From JAWLBM01 sp041687675 (lineage in GTDB: Bacteria > Pseudomonadota > Alphaproteobacteria > Rhizobiales > Pleomorphomonadaceae), in contig JAWLBM010000028.1 of the NCBI GenBank assembly GCA_041687675.1, positions 1 through 64,000 of the forward strand: a DNA stretch of 64,000 bases, written 5' to 3'. A model generated the notes under the pieces. It was given only the letters and a program-made list of their open reading frames with translations. It was not told the DNA's origin and made no database searches. Shown here one piece after another: positions 9,604 through 21,165 of this stretch (within the stretch, counting starts at the first letter, position 1; the number at the start of each line of letters is the position of its first letter). A program made the translations under genes and the position numbers.

Positions 9604-10143
9604 ATGGCCCATCCGAGCATCATCGCCGCCACCGAGCGCTACAATCCCGTCTCGCGCTTCCTGCACTGGAGCGTGGCCGTGCTGGTCCTGGTCGCGTTCC
9701 CGTTCGGGGCGGTGATCAAGTTCGTCAAGGACGACTACAAGCTCTCCTTCTACCTGGTGCACGAGAGCCTGGGCTTCCTGATCCTGTGGATCATGCTCGC
9801 CCGCCTCGCCGTTCGCCTGCTGGTGCGGCCGCCGCCGCATCCGCCGATGCCGGCGCCGCTCCAGCGGCTGGCCGACACCGTCCACTGGCTCCTCTACATC
9901 GCGCTGATCGCCCAGCCGATCCTCGGCTTCCTGATGACCAACGCCTTCGGCTTCCCGCTGCAGTGGTTCGGGGTCGTGGAGGTGTGGAGCCCGATCGGCA
10001 AGAACGACGCGCTGGCCGGGGTCCTGAAGTCGGCGCACGTCGCCCTCGGCTGGGGGATCCTGCTCCTGTTCGGCATGCACATCATGGGCGTCCTGTTCCA
10101 CCACGTCCTTCGCCGCGACGCGACCCTCTACCGGATGCTCTGA
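9604..10143 (+). CDS. cybB: Cytochrome b561 family protein
   Basis: This is a di-heme b-type cytochrome of the inner membrane, which exchanges electrons with the ubiquinone pool. The 179-residue protein has four hydrophobic helices, each contributing histidines: FLHWSVAVLVL, LVHESLGFLIL, VHWLLYIALIAQPILGF and a C-terminal GMHIMGVLFHHV. It starts at ATG 9604 and its TGA overlaps the next gene in TGATG, so the two are probably translationally coupled. The link to the downstream dehydrogenase/pterin genes may be functional, but nothing in the sequence proves an electron-transfer partner. Confidence 0.9.
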   Translation: MAHPSIIAATERYNPVSRFLHWSVAVLVLVAFPFGAVIKFVKDDYKLSFYLVHESLGFLILWIMLARLAVRLLVRPPPHPPMPAPLQRLADTVHWLLYIALIAQPILGFLMTNAFGFPLQWFGVVEVWSPIGKNDALAGVLKSAHVALGWGILLLFGMHIMGVLFHHVLRRDATLYRML

Positions 10144-11105
10144 TGGAGGCGACCTCGCTCTGGATCGAGGCGCCCGGCCGGGCGGCGCTGCGCCGGGCGA
10201 AGCTTGTCGCGCCGGGCCCCGGCGAGGCGCTGGTGCGCATGCTGGTCTCCGCGGTGAGCCGCGGCACCGAGCGGCTGGTGTTCGAGGGACGGGTCCCCGC
10301 CTCGGAGCGGGAGCGCATGCGCTGCCCCTTCCAGGAGGGCGAGTTTCCCGGCCCGGTAAAATACGGCTACGCCGCGGTGGGACGGGTGGAGGAGGGCCCG
10401 CCGGACCTCGCCGGCCGCGTCGTATTCGCGCTCGCCCCGCACGCCGGGGCGGCCGTGCTGCCAGCCGAGGCGCTGGTGCCGGTTCCGGAGGGCGTGCCGC
10501 CCGCCCGCGCCGCCCTCGCCGCCAACATGGAGACGGCGCTGAACGTCGTCTGGGACGCCGGAATCCGGCCGGGCGACCGGGTGGCGGTGGTCGGCGCCGG
10601 GGTCGTCGGCCTGCTGGTCGGCTTTCTCGCGACGAGGATCCCCGCCACGGAGGTCACGGTGGCCGACATCGACGCGGGCAAGGCGAGCGTCGCGGCAACG
10701 CTCGGCCTCCGCTTCGCCGCGCCCGGCGACCTCCCCGGCGAGGCGGACGTCGCCGTCAACGCGTCTGCCTCGGCCGCCGGGCTCGAGGCGGCGCTCGCCG
10801 CCGCCGGCACCGAGGCGACGGTGGTCGAGGCGAGCTGGCACGGCGAGACGCCGGTGCCGGTCCCCCTCGGCGGCGCCTTCCACAGCCGGCGGCTGAGGCT
10901 CGTCTCCTCGCAGGTCGGCATGTTGCCGGCCGACCGGCGCGTCCGCTGGAGCCACCGGCGCCGGCTCGCCACCGCGCTCGCCCTCCTCGCCGATCCCGCC
11001 CTCGACGCGCTGCTCACCGGCGAGACCCCTTTCGCCGAGGCCGCCGAAGCCTACCCGCGGATACTGGCCGACCCGGCCACCCTGGCCCATCTATTCCGCT
11101 ACTGA
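10143..11105 (+). CDS. MDR-family dehydrogenase-like protein lacking zinc ligands
   Basis: The 320-residue protein belongs to the medium-chain dehydrogenase/reductase superfamily, usually annotated as zinc-binding alcohol dehydrogenase. The Rossmann motif GDRVAVVGAGVVGLLVG and a following acidic residue (VADIDAGK) indicate NAD(H) binding. The catalytic-domain zinc motif is not recognisable: the usual Cys before GTE is replaced (AVSRGTERLVFEG) and the GHE motif reads KYGYAAVGRVEEG. A reductase that does not need zinc, or a repurposed fold, is more likely than an alcohol dehydrogenase. It overlaps the b561 stop and precedes the pterin-synthase-like gene by 48 bases. The substrate is unknown. 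Confidence 0.75.
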   Translation: MEATSLWIEAPGRAALRRAKLVAPGPGEALVRMLVSAVSRGTERLVFEGRVPASERERMRCPFQEGEFPGPVKYGYAAVGRVEEGPPDLAGRVVFALAPHAGAAVLPAEALVPVPEGVPPARAALAANMETALNVVWDAGIRPGDRVAVVGAGVVGLLVGFLATRIPATEVTVADIDAGKASVAATLGLRFAAPGDLPGEADVAVNASASAAGLEAALAAAGTEATVVEASWHGETPVPVPLGGAFHSRRLRLVSSQVGMLPADRRVRWSHRRRLATALALLADPALDALLTGETPFAEAAEAYPRILADPATLAHLFRY

Positions 11106-11153
11106 CCCCGCCCGGCACCGGCCGCCCGAGCGTTCCAGGAGGATCCCGCCCGC

Positions 11154-11552
11154 ATGTTCGCCGTCGAAGTCCGCGACCACATCATGATCGCCCACTCGCT
11201 GCCGCGCCCGGTGTTCGGCCCCGCCCAGGGCATGCACGGCGCGACCTTCGTGGTCGACGCCGCCTTCTTCACCGAGGACCTCGACGACGACGGCCTGGTG
11301 GTCGACATCGGCCTCGCCACCGAGGCGCTCGGCCGGGCGCTCCAGCCGCTGAAATACGCCAATCTCGACGAGGTTCCAGCCTTCCGGGGCAAGGTCACCA
11401 CCACCGAGTTCCTGTCGAAATGGATCTTCGACGCCCTTGCCGGCGAGGTCGGGTCCGGCGCGCTCGGCCCCGGCGGCGGGCGCATCCGCCGGATCCGGGT
11501 GATGCTGCACGAGAGCCACGTCGCCCGCGCCTGGTACGAGGGCGATCTTTGA
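11154..11552 (+). CDS. 6-pyruvoyltetrahydropterin synthase / QueD family protein with altered active site
   Basis: The 132-residue protein has the length and fold signature of the PTPS/QueD family, whose members act on dihydroneopterin triphosphate. The first zinc histidine may be in MIAHSLPRP. The normal Cys-x3-HGH motif reads AQGMHGATF, so the catalytic cysteine is alanine and the second zinc histidine is alanine. The C-terminal HES motif (MLHESHVARAWYE) is kept. Activity may therefore differ from classical PTPS or QueD. The stop codon overlaps a TTG start of the glycosyltransferase gene (TTGA), indicating coupled translation. Confidence 0.8.
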   Translation: MFAVEVRDHIMIAHSLPRPVFGPAQGMHGATFVVDAAFFTEDLDDDGLVVDIGLATEALGRALQPLKYANLDEVPAFRGKVTTTEFLSKWIFDALAGEVGSGALGPGGGRIRRIRVMLHESHVARAWYEGDL

Positions 11553-12619
11553 GCCCTCGCGCGCTGCGCTTCGCCATTCCCGGCGACCTCTCCCGGCGGA
11601 CCGGCGGCTACGGCTACGACCGGCGGCTGATCGCGGCGCTCGAAGCCGCGGGGCGGCGGGTCGAGGTGGTCCGCCTCGGCGACGGCTTCCCGGACCCCCC
11701 GCCAGCCGAGCGCGCGGCCGCGGCGGCCGTCCTCGCGGCGATCCCGGACGGCGCGCCGCTCTTGGTCGACGGCCTCGCCGGCGGGGTGCTCGACGGCGAA
11801 CTCGCCGCCGCTTCCGGACGGCTCGCCCTCGTCTACCTCTGCCACCACCCGCTCGGCCTCGAGACCGGCCTCGACCCTGACCGGGCGGCGGCGCTCCTCG
11901 CCCGCGAGCGGCGCGCCCTTGCCGCGGCCGCGGCGGTGGTGGTGACCTCGACGGCGACCGCCCGCACCCTCGCAGCCGACCTCGGCGTGCCGGCGGAGCG
12001 GATCTCGGTGGCTGTCCCCGGCACGGACCCGCAGCCGCAGGCGCCGGGCGGCGGCGACCCGCCGGTGCTTCTCACCGTGGCGACGCTGATCCGCCGCAAG
12101 GGCCACGACGTGCTGGTCGACGCCCTGGCCCGCCTCAAGGACCTCGCCTTCGAAAGCCGGATCGTCGGCGGCGAGGTCGACCCCGCCTTCGCCGCACGGA
12201 TCAAGGCCGCGGTGGCGGCGGCGGGACTGTCGGAGAAGGTCCGCTTCCTCGGCGAGGTGGCCGACCCGTCGGAGCACTACGCCTCGGCGGACGTCTTCGT
12301 GCTGCCGTCGCGCTACGAGGGATACGGCATGGTCTTCGCCGAGGCGCTCGCCCGCGGGCTGCCGGTCGTGGCCGCGCGGGCGGGGGCGGTGCCTGAAGTG
12401 GTGCCGGAGGCGGCCGGCGCGCTGGTGCCGCCGGACGATCCGGAGGCGCTGGCCGCCGCGCTCCGCCGCCTGCTCGTCGATGCCGACGCCCGCGCCCGCG
12501 CCCGCCGCGCGTCGAGGGCCGCCGGCCTCGCCCTGCCGGACTGGACCGCGACGGCGCGCATCGTCGAGGCGGTGATCGAGCGGGCGACCCGTCCGGCAAG
12601 AGAGGGAGCGAGACAGTGA
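11549..12619 (+). CDS. Glycosyltransferase family 4-like protein
   Basis: The protein has 356 residues when started at TTG 11549, inside the TTGA overlap with the preceding stop; longer frames upstream overlap that gene entirely. GT-B features are visible: an N-terminal half starting ALRFAIPGDLSRRTGGYGYD, a linker VLLTVATLIRRKGHDVLVDAL, and the nucleotide-sugar site DVFVLPSRYEGYGMVFAEAL with the E-x7-E-type signature. It should transfer a sugar from a nucleotide donor. Because it sits between a pterin-synthase-like gene and a methyltransferase, a pterin-derived acceptor is a reasonable inference, not a demonstrated one. Confidence 0.85.
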   Translation: MSPRALRFAIPGDLSRRTGGYGYDRRLIAALEAAGRRVEVVRLGDGFPDPPPAERAAAAAVLAAIPDGAPLLVDGLAGGVLDGELAAASGRLALVYLCHHPLGLETGLDPDRAAALLARERRALAAAAAVVVTSTATARTLAADLGVPAERISVAVPGTDPQPQAPGGGDPPVLLTVATLIRRKGHDVLVDALARLKDLAFESRIVGGEVDPAFAARIKAAVAAAGLSEKVRFLGEVADPSEHYASADVFVLPSRYEGYGMVFAEALARGLPVVAARAGAVPEVVPEAAGALVPPDDPEALAAALRRLLVDADARARARRASRAAGLALPDWTATARIVEAVIERATRPAREGARQ

Positions 12620-13392
12620 GCGGTTTCTCGACAGACTGGCTGGACCTGCGCGAGGCGGCCGACCACCGCGCCCGCGACGCGGAGCTTGCCCGCGCCGCCG
12701 CGGCCATTCTCGACGACCGGGCCGACCCGCTGGTGGTCGACCTCGGCTCCGGCACCGGCTCCACGGTCCGCGCGCTCGCGCCGCTGATGGCCCGCCCGCC
12801 GCGCTGGCGGCTGGTGGACCACGACCCGGCCCTGCTCGCCGAGGCGGCGGCGCGCTGCGGCGGCGGGGTCGAGACCGTGGTGGCCGATCTCGCCGCCCTC
12901 GGCCCGCTGCCGATCGCCGGGGCGGACCTCGTCACCGCCTCCGCCCTGTTCGACCTCGCCTCGGCCACCTTCGTCGAGCGGGTGGTGGCGACGGCGGCCT
13001 CCCACCGGTCCGCCGTCTACGCCGCCCTCTCCTATGACGGGACCACCGCCTGGGGCGTGCCGCACGGCCTCGACGACGAGGTGCTGGCCGCCTTCAACCG
13101 CGACCAGCGGCGCGACAAGGGCTTCGGTCCCGCCCTCGGGCCCGACGCCGGGCAGGTCCTGTCGGCGACGCTGGAGCGGGCGGGCTACCGGGTCCGCACC
13201 GCCGAGAGCCCCTGGCGGCTCGGCCCCGACGACGGGGCGCTGGCGGCCGCCCTCGCCGAGGGCATCGCCGCCGCGGTCGCCGGCAGCCTCGACGAGGCCG
13301 CCCTTGACGACTGGCTCGCCTTCCGCCTCGCCCGCGCCGGCGAGGGCGAGACCCTGGTCGGGCACCTCGACGTGCTGGCGGTGCCGGGGTGA
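12616..13392 (+). CDS. Class I SAM-dependent methyltransferase
   Basis: The 258-residue protein starts at GTG 12616, overlapping the previous stop in GTGA. Motif I is VVDLGSGTGSTVRAL, followed by an acidic residue at the end of strand 2 (LVDHDPALL) and a motif-IV-like LVTASALFDL. It should methylate a small molecule. Its position as the last gene of the coupled cybB-MDR-PTPS-GT unit suggests that it modifies the same product. Stop at 13392 is followed by a repeat-filled gap. Confidence 0.85.
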   Translation: MSGFSTDWLDLREAADHRARDAELARAAAAILDDRADPLVVDLGSGTGSTVRALAPLMARPPRWRLVDHDPALLAEAAARCGGGVETVVADLAALGPLPIAGADLVTASALFDLASATFVERVVATAASHRSAVYAALSYDGTTAWGVPHGLDDEVLAAFNRDQRRDKGFGPALGPDAGQVLSATLERAGYRVRTAESPWRLGPDDGALAAALAEGIAAAVAGSLDEAALDDWLAFRLARAGEGETLVGHLDVLAVPG

Positions 13393-13497
13393 CGTCTCAT
13401 GGCTTGCGCCGGATACTGGCCCTTCGAAGGGCGGAGACTCCCGATCCTCCCCACGTCATCCCGGCGTATGCCGCCGCAGGCGCCCGCTCCCCGAAAC

Positions 13498-13663
13498 GTC
13501 ATCCCGGCGAAAGCCGGGATCCAGAAAACCCATCCGCGTCAACAACTTCGGGCAAGTCTGGATCCCGGCTTTCGCCGGGATGACGGCTTTAGGTGCTGAA
13601 GAAAACCCATTGAGTTAACAGCTTCAGGCAAGTCTGGATTCCGGTTTTCGCCGGGATGACGGC
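13498..13663. repeat. Palindromic intergenic repeat, family A, copy 2 plus a half copy
   Basis: A full element (13498-13585) starts GTCATCCCGGCGAAAGCCGG and ends with the inverse. A second, single right arm follows at 13634-13663. The rest of the 13393-13849 gap contains no gene that I recognise. The pepN promoter should lie between about 13665 and 13840. Confidence 0.85.
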
Positions 13664-13849
13664 TCACGGCTTGCGTCGGATATTCCCATCCCCAACGGCG
13701 CGGCCCCCCGGCTTGCGCCGGATACCGGCCGCCAATCCGGTCCCGGCCCGCCCGGCCGCCTCCCGCCGGCTCTCCACCCCTTTCCCCTTTCCGCCTCCCC
13801 TGCTAGACCCATCTTCCGCGTATCCGCGTGTCCGATCCGAGGTTTGCCA

Positions 13850-16492
13850 GTGACCGCAGTCGCCGCTCCCGCCCCCGTCCGCCTCGCCGACTACCGCCCC
13901 GCCGCCTATGCGCTGCCCCGCGTGCGGCTCGACGTGTCGCTCGACCCCGAGGTGACCATGGTGCGCGCGGAAATGGAGTTCGTTCCCCGCGAGGACACCC
14001 GGCCCGGGGCGCCGCTGGAACTCGACGGCGACGAACTGGCGCTGCTGTCGGTCGAACTCGACGGGGCCCCCCTGTCCAGGGAGGACTACGCGGTCTCGCC
14101 CGACGGCCTCGTCGTCCACGAGCCGCCCGCCGGTCCCTTCCGCCTGACGGTCGAGACCCGGCTCGAGCCGGAGGCGAACACCAAGCTGATGGGGCTCTAC
14201 CGCTCCAACGGCATCTGGTGCACCCAGTGCGAGGCGGAGGGCTTCCGCCGGATCACCTACTTCCTCGACCGTCCCGACGTGCTCTCGGTCTACACCACCC
14301 GGATCGAGGCGCCGGTGCGCGAGGCGCCGGTGCTGCTCGGCAACGGCAACCGCGTGGAGCATGGCGAGCTGGCCGCCGGCCGGCACTTCGCCGTCTGGCA
14401 CGATCCCTGGCCGAAGCCGGCCTACCTCTTCGCGCTGGTCGCCGGCGACCTCGCCTCGGGCCGCGACACCTTCGTCACCCGCTCCGGCCGCGCGGTGGAG
14501 CTCGGCATCTATGTCGAGCACGGCAACGAGGGGCGGATCGCCTATGCCATGGACGCGCTGAAGCGCTCGATGAAGTGGGACGAGGACGTGTTCGGCCGCG
14601 AGTACGACCTCGACGTGTTCAACGTCGTGGCGGTCAGCGACTTCAACATGGGCGCGATGGAGAACAAGGGCCTCAACGTCTTCAACGACAAGTACGTGCT
14701 GGCCGACCCGGACGTCGCGACCGACACCGACTACGCCGGCATCGAGGCGGTGATCGCCCACGAGTACTTCCACAACTGGACGGGCAACCGCATCACCTGC
14801 CGCGACTGGTTCCAGCTCTGCCTCAAGGAAGGCCTCACCGTCTTCCGCGACCAGGAGTTCTCCTCCGACATGCGGTCGCGTCCGGTGAAGCGGATCACCG
14901 ACGTGCGCACCCTGCGCAGCCACCAGTTCCCGGAGGACGCCGGCCCGCTGGCGCATCCGGTCCGGCCGGAGGTCTACAAGGAGATCAACAACTTCTACAC
15001 GGCGACCGTCTACGAGAAGGGCGCCGAGGTGATCCGCATGCTGAAGACGCTGGTCGGCGAGGACGCCTTCCGCCGCGGCATGGACCTCTACTTCGAGCGC
15101 CACGACGGCGACGCCGCCACCATCGAGGACTTCCTCGCCTGCTTCGCCGAGGCGTCGGGCCGCGACCTTGCGCAGTTCATGCTCTGGTACCGCCAGGCGG
15201 GCACCCCGTCGGTGGAGATCACCGACGCCTTCGACCCGGACCGGCGCACCTACCGCATCGCCTTCCGCCAGACCGTGCCGCGGACCCCGGGGCAGGGCGA
15301 GAAGCAGCCGCAGGTGATCCCGGTCCGCTTCGGCCTCGTCGGCTCGAACGGCGCGGACATGGGCTGGGAGCGGGTCTCGGGCGCCGAGGTGCGCGACGAC
15401 GTGATCGTGCTCGACCGAGACCGGCACGAGGTGGTCTTCGAGGGCGTCGCCGAGCGGCCGGTGCCGTCGCTGTTCCGCGGTTTCTCCGCCCCGGTGAAGC
15501 CGCTGGCCTCGCTGCCGTCCTCCGACCTCACCTTCCTGATGCGGCACGACGCCGACGCCTTCAACCGCTGGCAGTCCTCCTCGACCCTGGCGATGACCTC
15601 GCTGGTGGCCGGCACCGCCGCCGCCCGCGCGGGGAGCGAGCCCCAGGTCCCGGCCGACTTCCTGGGCGCCCTCGGCGAGGCGATCGCCGACGAGCGGCTC
15701 GACCCGGCGTTCCGCGCCCTGATGCTGGCGATGCCGAGCGAGAACGACGTCGCCCGCGAGATCGGCGAGAACGTCGACCCCGACGCGGTGGCCGTCGCCT
15801 GCCGCGCCCTGCGGGCCGCCATCGGCCGCCGCCTCGGGCCGACGCTCGCGGCGATCGTCGCGGGCTCCGACCCGGCGGCGCCCTATTCCCCGGACGCCGC
15901 CAGCGCCGGCGCCCGGGCGCTCGCCAACATCGCCGCCGACCTCCTCGCCGCCGGCGACGCGGCGGTCCTCGACCAGGTCGCCGGGCGCTTCGCCGCGGCC
16001 ACCAACATGACCGACCGCCTCGCCGCGCTCACCACCCTGGTGCACCGCGGCGCCCGGCAGGCGGAGGAGGCCCTCGCCGCCTTCCATGCCCGCCACGGCC
16101 ACGTGCCGCTGGTGGTCGACAAGTGGCTGTCGGTGCAGGCGACCGCGCCCGACGCCGGCACCCTCGACCGGGTGGTGGCGCTCACCCGCCACCCGTCCTT
16201 CTCCTTCCGCAATCCGAACCGCACGCGCGCCCTCGTCGGCGCCTTCGCCTCGCTGAACCCGACGCAGTTCGCCCGCGCCGACGGCAAGGGCTTCGACTTC
16301 GTCGCCGAGGTGGTGGCAAGGCTCGATGACCAGAACCCGCAGCTCGCCTCGCGGCTGCTCGTCAGCTTCCGCTCCTGGCGCTCCTTCGAGCCCGCCCGCC
16401 GTGCCCTCGCCGAACGGGCCCTCCGCCGCATCGCCGAGAAGCAGAAGCTCTCCTCCGACGTCGGCGACATCCTGGAGCGCACGCTGGCGTAG
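13850..16492 (+). CDS. pepN: Aminopeptidase N (M1 family)
   Basis: This zinc metallopeptidase removes N-terminal residues from peptides in protein turnover. The protein has 880 residues from GTG 13850, preferred over TTG 13844 because CGAGG ends 7 bases before it. The exopeptidase motif GAMENKG and the zinc motif HEYFHNW with the downstream Glu (LKEGLTVFRDQEF) are present at about residues 265 and 302-325. Length and C-terminal helical region match the proteobacterial PepN type (DUF3458-containing). It is a monocistronic gene flanked by repeats. Confidence 0.96.
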   Translation: MTAVAAPAPVRLADYRPAAYALPRVRLDVSLDPEVTMVRAEMEFVPREDTRPGAPLELDGDELALLSVELDGAPLSREDYAVSPDGLVVHEPPAGPFRLTVETRLEPEANTKLMGLYRSNGIWCTQCEAEGFRRITYFLDRPDVLSVYTTRIEAPVREAPVLLGNGNRVEHGELAAGRHFAVWHDPWPKPAYLFALVAGDLASGRDTFVTRSGRAVELGIYVEHGNEGRIAYAMDALKRSMKWDEDVFGREYDLDVFNVVAVSDFNMGAMENKGLNVFNDKYVLADPDVATDTDYAGIEAVIAHEYFHNWTGNRITCRDWFQLCLKEGLTVFRDQEFSSDMRSRPVKRITDVRTLRSHQFPEDAGPLAHPVRPEVYKEINNFYTATVYEKGAEVIRMLKTLVGEDAFRRGMDLYFERHDGDAATIEDFLACFAEASGRDLAQFMLWYRQAGTPSVEITDAFDPDRRTYRIAFRQTVPRTPGQGEKQPQVIPVRFGLVGSNGADMGWERVSGAEVRDDVIVLDRDRHEVVFEGVAERPVPSLFRGFSAPVKPLASLPSSDLTFLMRHDADAFNRWQSSSTLAMTSLVAGTAAARAGSEPQVPADFLGALGEAIADERLDPAFRALMLAMPSENDVAREIGENVDPDAVAVACRALRAAIGRRLGPTLAAIVAGSDPAAPYSPDAASAGARALANIAADLLAAGDAAVLDQVAGRFAAATNMTDRLAALTTLVHRGARQAEEALAAFHARHGHVPLVVDKWLSVQATAPDAGTLDRVVALTRHPSFSFRNPNRTRALVGAFASLNPTQFARADGKGFDFVAEVVARLDDQNPQLASRLLVSFRSWRSFEPARRALAERALRRIAEKQKLSSDVGDILERTLA

Positions 16493-16515
16493 GGGGCCCG
16501 CTTTCCGGCCGGGCG

Positions 16516-16799
16516 CCCTCATCCGCCGGCATTCGCCGGCACCTTCTCCCCGAGGGGGAGAAGGAGAGCGACGGCGACCGCCGGCCCCCTCCGGCCGGGG
16601 CGCACTTCCTTCTCCCCGAGGGGAGAAGGGGAGCGACGGCAACCGCCGGGCCTCCTCCGGCCGGGGCGCACTTCCTTCTCCCCACCGGGGAGAAGGTGCC
16701 CGAAGGGCGGATGAGGGGTGAACCCATCCGGCCGGGCGCCCCTCATCCGCCGGCATTCGCCGGCACCTTCTCCCCGAGGGGAGAAGGGGAGCGACGGCG
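16516..16799. repeat. Tandem array of palindromic repeat family B
   Basis: About four units, in both orientations, share CCGCCGGCATTCGCCGGCAC and the CTTCTCCCC/GGGGAGAAG palindrome. Units lie near 16516-16575, 16609-16640, 16671-16717 and 16739-16799. They occupy most of the pepN-to-kinase gap (16493-17001). The last 200 bases before the kinase hold no repeat, are less GC-rich, and probably carry its promoter. Confidence 0.8.
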
Positions 16800-17001
16800 A
16801 CTGCGGCGCCCTTCCAGTCGCCCCATGTGAGTCCCCCCTGCAACACCCGTCCCCATTCGCGACCGCACGCCGGGCGGGAAGGAAGTTTTAACACTCCGGC
16901 CGCTGGACGCGGGAATCCCCCTGATTCAAACTGATTTTCGATTCGGGGCAGTGCTGCTTTTCCGCCCGGATCCAGATCAGGTCGATTGTCGGGAGCCAGC
17001 A

Positions 17002-19422
<2,421 letters not shown>

Positions 19423-19536
19423 GGCGGCCCCGCCGAGGGCGAGAGGCGGCGTTGTGGCGGAGGACGAGAGGCAACGTTTGCGGCGGAGGACGGGAGCCGG
19501 CCCTGCGGCGGAGTTGGCGCGACGAAGAAAGGAGGC

Positions 19537-19757
19537 GTCATCCCGGCGAAAGCCGGGATCCAGACAACGCCGGAAACCCTTGACTCGGCTCGGTTTTCTG
19601 GATCCCGGCTTTCGCCGGAATGACGCTGTGAGGGGTTCGGGCGTTCCCGCCAGCTTTTCGCCGGGATGGCGTCGGGAGAGGTTCGGGCGTCCCGCTGGCC
19701 TTTCGCCGGGATGACGCTGTGAGGGGTTTGGATGTCTCCTCCGGCTTTCGCCGGGAC
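19537..19757. repeat. Palindromic intergenic repeat, family A, copy 3 plus degenerate arms
   Basis: The full element spans 19537-19625. Three further right-arm fragments (TTTCGCCGGGATG-like) follow at about 19653, 19698 and 19741. The surrounding gap (19423-19948) has no gene; the ccm promoter lies at its right end. Confidence 0.8.
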
Positions 19758-19885
19758 TGCTCCCCCGACGCCTCGTCGCGTCCACTGCGATTGACGTCCG
19801 CCGTCCAGCCGGCTTGACGCGCGCGCGTTGCCGATTGACCTTGGTCATGGCGCCGGCGGGCCCGCGGTGTGACGCTTCGTCCGCG

Positions 19886-19914
19886 TTGAGAAACAAGCCG
19901 CCATCGCTTATGTG
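19886..19914 (+). promoter_or_regulatory. Candidate sigma-70 promoter of the ccm operon
   Basis: TTGAGA (19886-19891) and TATGTG (19909-19914) are separated by 17 bases, placing a start site about 28 bases before ccmI. A perfect dyad TGACCTTGGTCA lies just upstream (19836-19847) and could be an operator. No experimental support is implied. Confidence 0.4.
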
Positions 19915-19948
19915 ACGGAAACCGGTGTGCCGGCGTGGTGAGAGACGA

Positions 19949-21103
19949 ATGCTGCTGTGGTTCATATTCGCCGCGATGACCGCGCTCGCGACCCTAGCGG
20001 TGCTGTGGCCGCTCTCCCGTGCCCGCCGCGGCGACGCCCGCGAGGCGCCGGAGACCCATGACATCGCGGTCTACCGCGACCAGCTCGACGAACTCGAGCG
20101 CGACCGCGAGCGCGGCCTGATCGCCGAAGGCGAGGCCGAGGCGGCGCGCACCGAGATTGCCCGCCGGATGCTGCGCGTCGCCGAGGAGGCCGACCGTCCG
20201 ATGCGGACCCGCCCGGCGCTGGTGCGCGGCGTCGCGCTCGCCGTGGCGGTCGGGGTGCCGGCGGTCGCGCTGGGGCTCTACGTCGTCCTCGGATCGCCGG
20301 GGCTGCCGGGGCAGCCGCTGCAGGCTCGGCTCGAGAGCGCCGGGCCGGACAACATCGAGGCGATGGTCGCCAGGGTGGAGCGCCACCTCGCCGCCAACCC
20401 GGACGACGTGCAGGGCTGGCGGGTGCTCGCACCCATCTACGCCCGCTACGGCCGATTCCAGGAGTCGGCGCGGGCCTGGCGCGAGGTGATCCGCATCGAA
20501 GGCCCGGGCAGCGAGGCGCAGGCAGACCTCGGCGAAATGCTCGTCGCCGCCACCGACGGACTGGTCGAGGCCGACGCCGAAGCCGCCTTCGAGGCGGCGC
20601 TCGCGGCCGACCCGGCCAACGTCAAGGCCCGCTTCTACCGCGGCCTCGGCCATGCCCAGGCCGGGCGCTTCGACGCGGCGCTGGCCGACTTCGACCGCAT
20701 CCTGGCGACCTCGGCCCCGGGCGCGCCCTGGCTGGACACGGTCCGACGCGAGCGGGCCGCGGCCCTCGCCGCAAGGGACGGCGGGGCGCCGCCCGCGGAC
20801 GGGCCGGCCATGGCGGCGGCGCCGGGACCCGATGCCGCGGACGTCGCCGCCGCCGCGGAGATGACCGAGGCGGACCGTTCGGCCATGATCGGGCAGATGG
20901 TCGACGGACTCGCCGAACGGCTGAGGGCGGAGCCGAACGACGCCGCCGGCTGGCAGCGGCTGATCCGGGCCTATGCCGTGCTCGGCCGCACCGCCGACGC
21001 CCGGGCGGCCTTCGAGACGGCCTCCGCCACCTTCGCGGCGGAGCCGGAGGCGCTGGCCGGGATCAGGGCGGTGGCCGCCGAGGCGGGCGTTTCGATTGAG
21101 TGA
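19949..21103 (+). CDS. ccmI: Cytochrome c biogenesis protein CcmI (CycH)
   Basis: CcmI holds apocytochrome c for heme ligation in the periplasm. The 384-residue protein begins with a membrane helix ([20 protein letters not shown]), a cytoplasmic loop with the typical [18 protein letters not shown] sequence, and a second helix (about 92-112), followed by a periplasmic TPR domain. Start ATG 19949 follows GAGAGACGA. It opens the ccmI-ccmE-ccmF-ccmH operon, the conserved System I block of alphaproteobacteria (cycHJKL), and its stop overlaps possible upstream starts of ccmE. Confidence 0.93.
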   Translation: MLLWFIFAAMTALATLAVLWPLSRARRGDAREAPETHDIAVYRDQLDELERDRERGLIAEGEAEAARTEIARRMLRVAEEADRPMRTRPALVRGVALAVAVGVPAVALGLYVVLGSPGLPGQPLQARLESAGPDNIEAMVARVERHLAANPDDVQGWRVLAPIYARYGRFQESARAWREVIRIEGPGSEAQADLGEMLVAATDGLVEADAEAAFEAALAADPANVKARFYRGLGHAQAGRFDAALADFDRILATSAPGAPWLDTVRRERAAALAARDGGAPPADGPAMAAAPGPDAADVAAAAEMTEADRSAMIGQMVDGLAERLRAEPNDAAGWQRLIRAYAVLGRTADARAAFETASATFAAEPEALAGIRAVAAEAGVSIE

Positions 21104-21165
21104 CCCCGGACCGCGGCGACACCCGTCCGCGGACCGGATACGAGGAGATTGGGACAAGGATGGCG

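Noticed and set aside
16516..16799. Repeat cluster considered as CRISPR or an RNA gene
   Set aside because: Units are palindromic, in both orientations and unevenly spaced, with no unique spacers of constant length.
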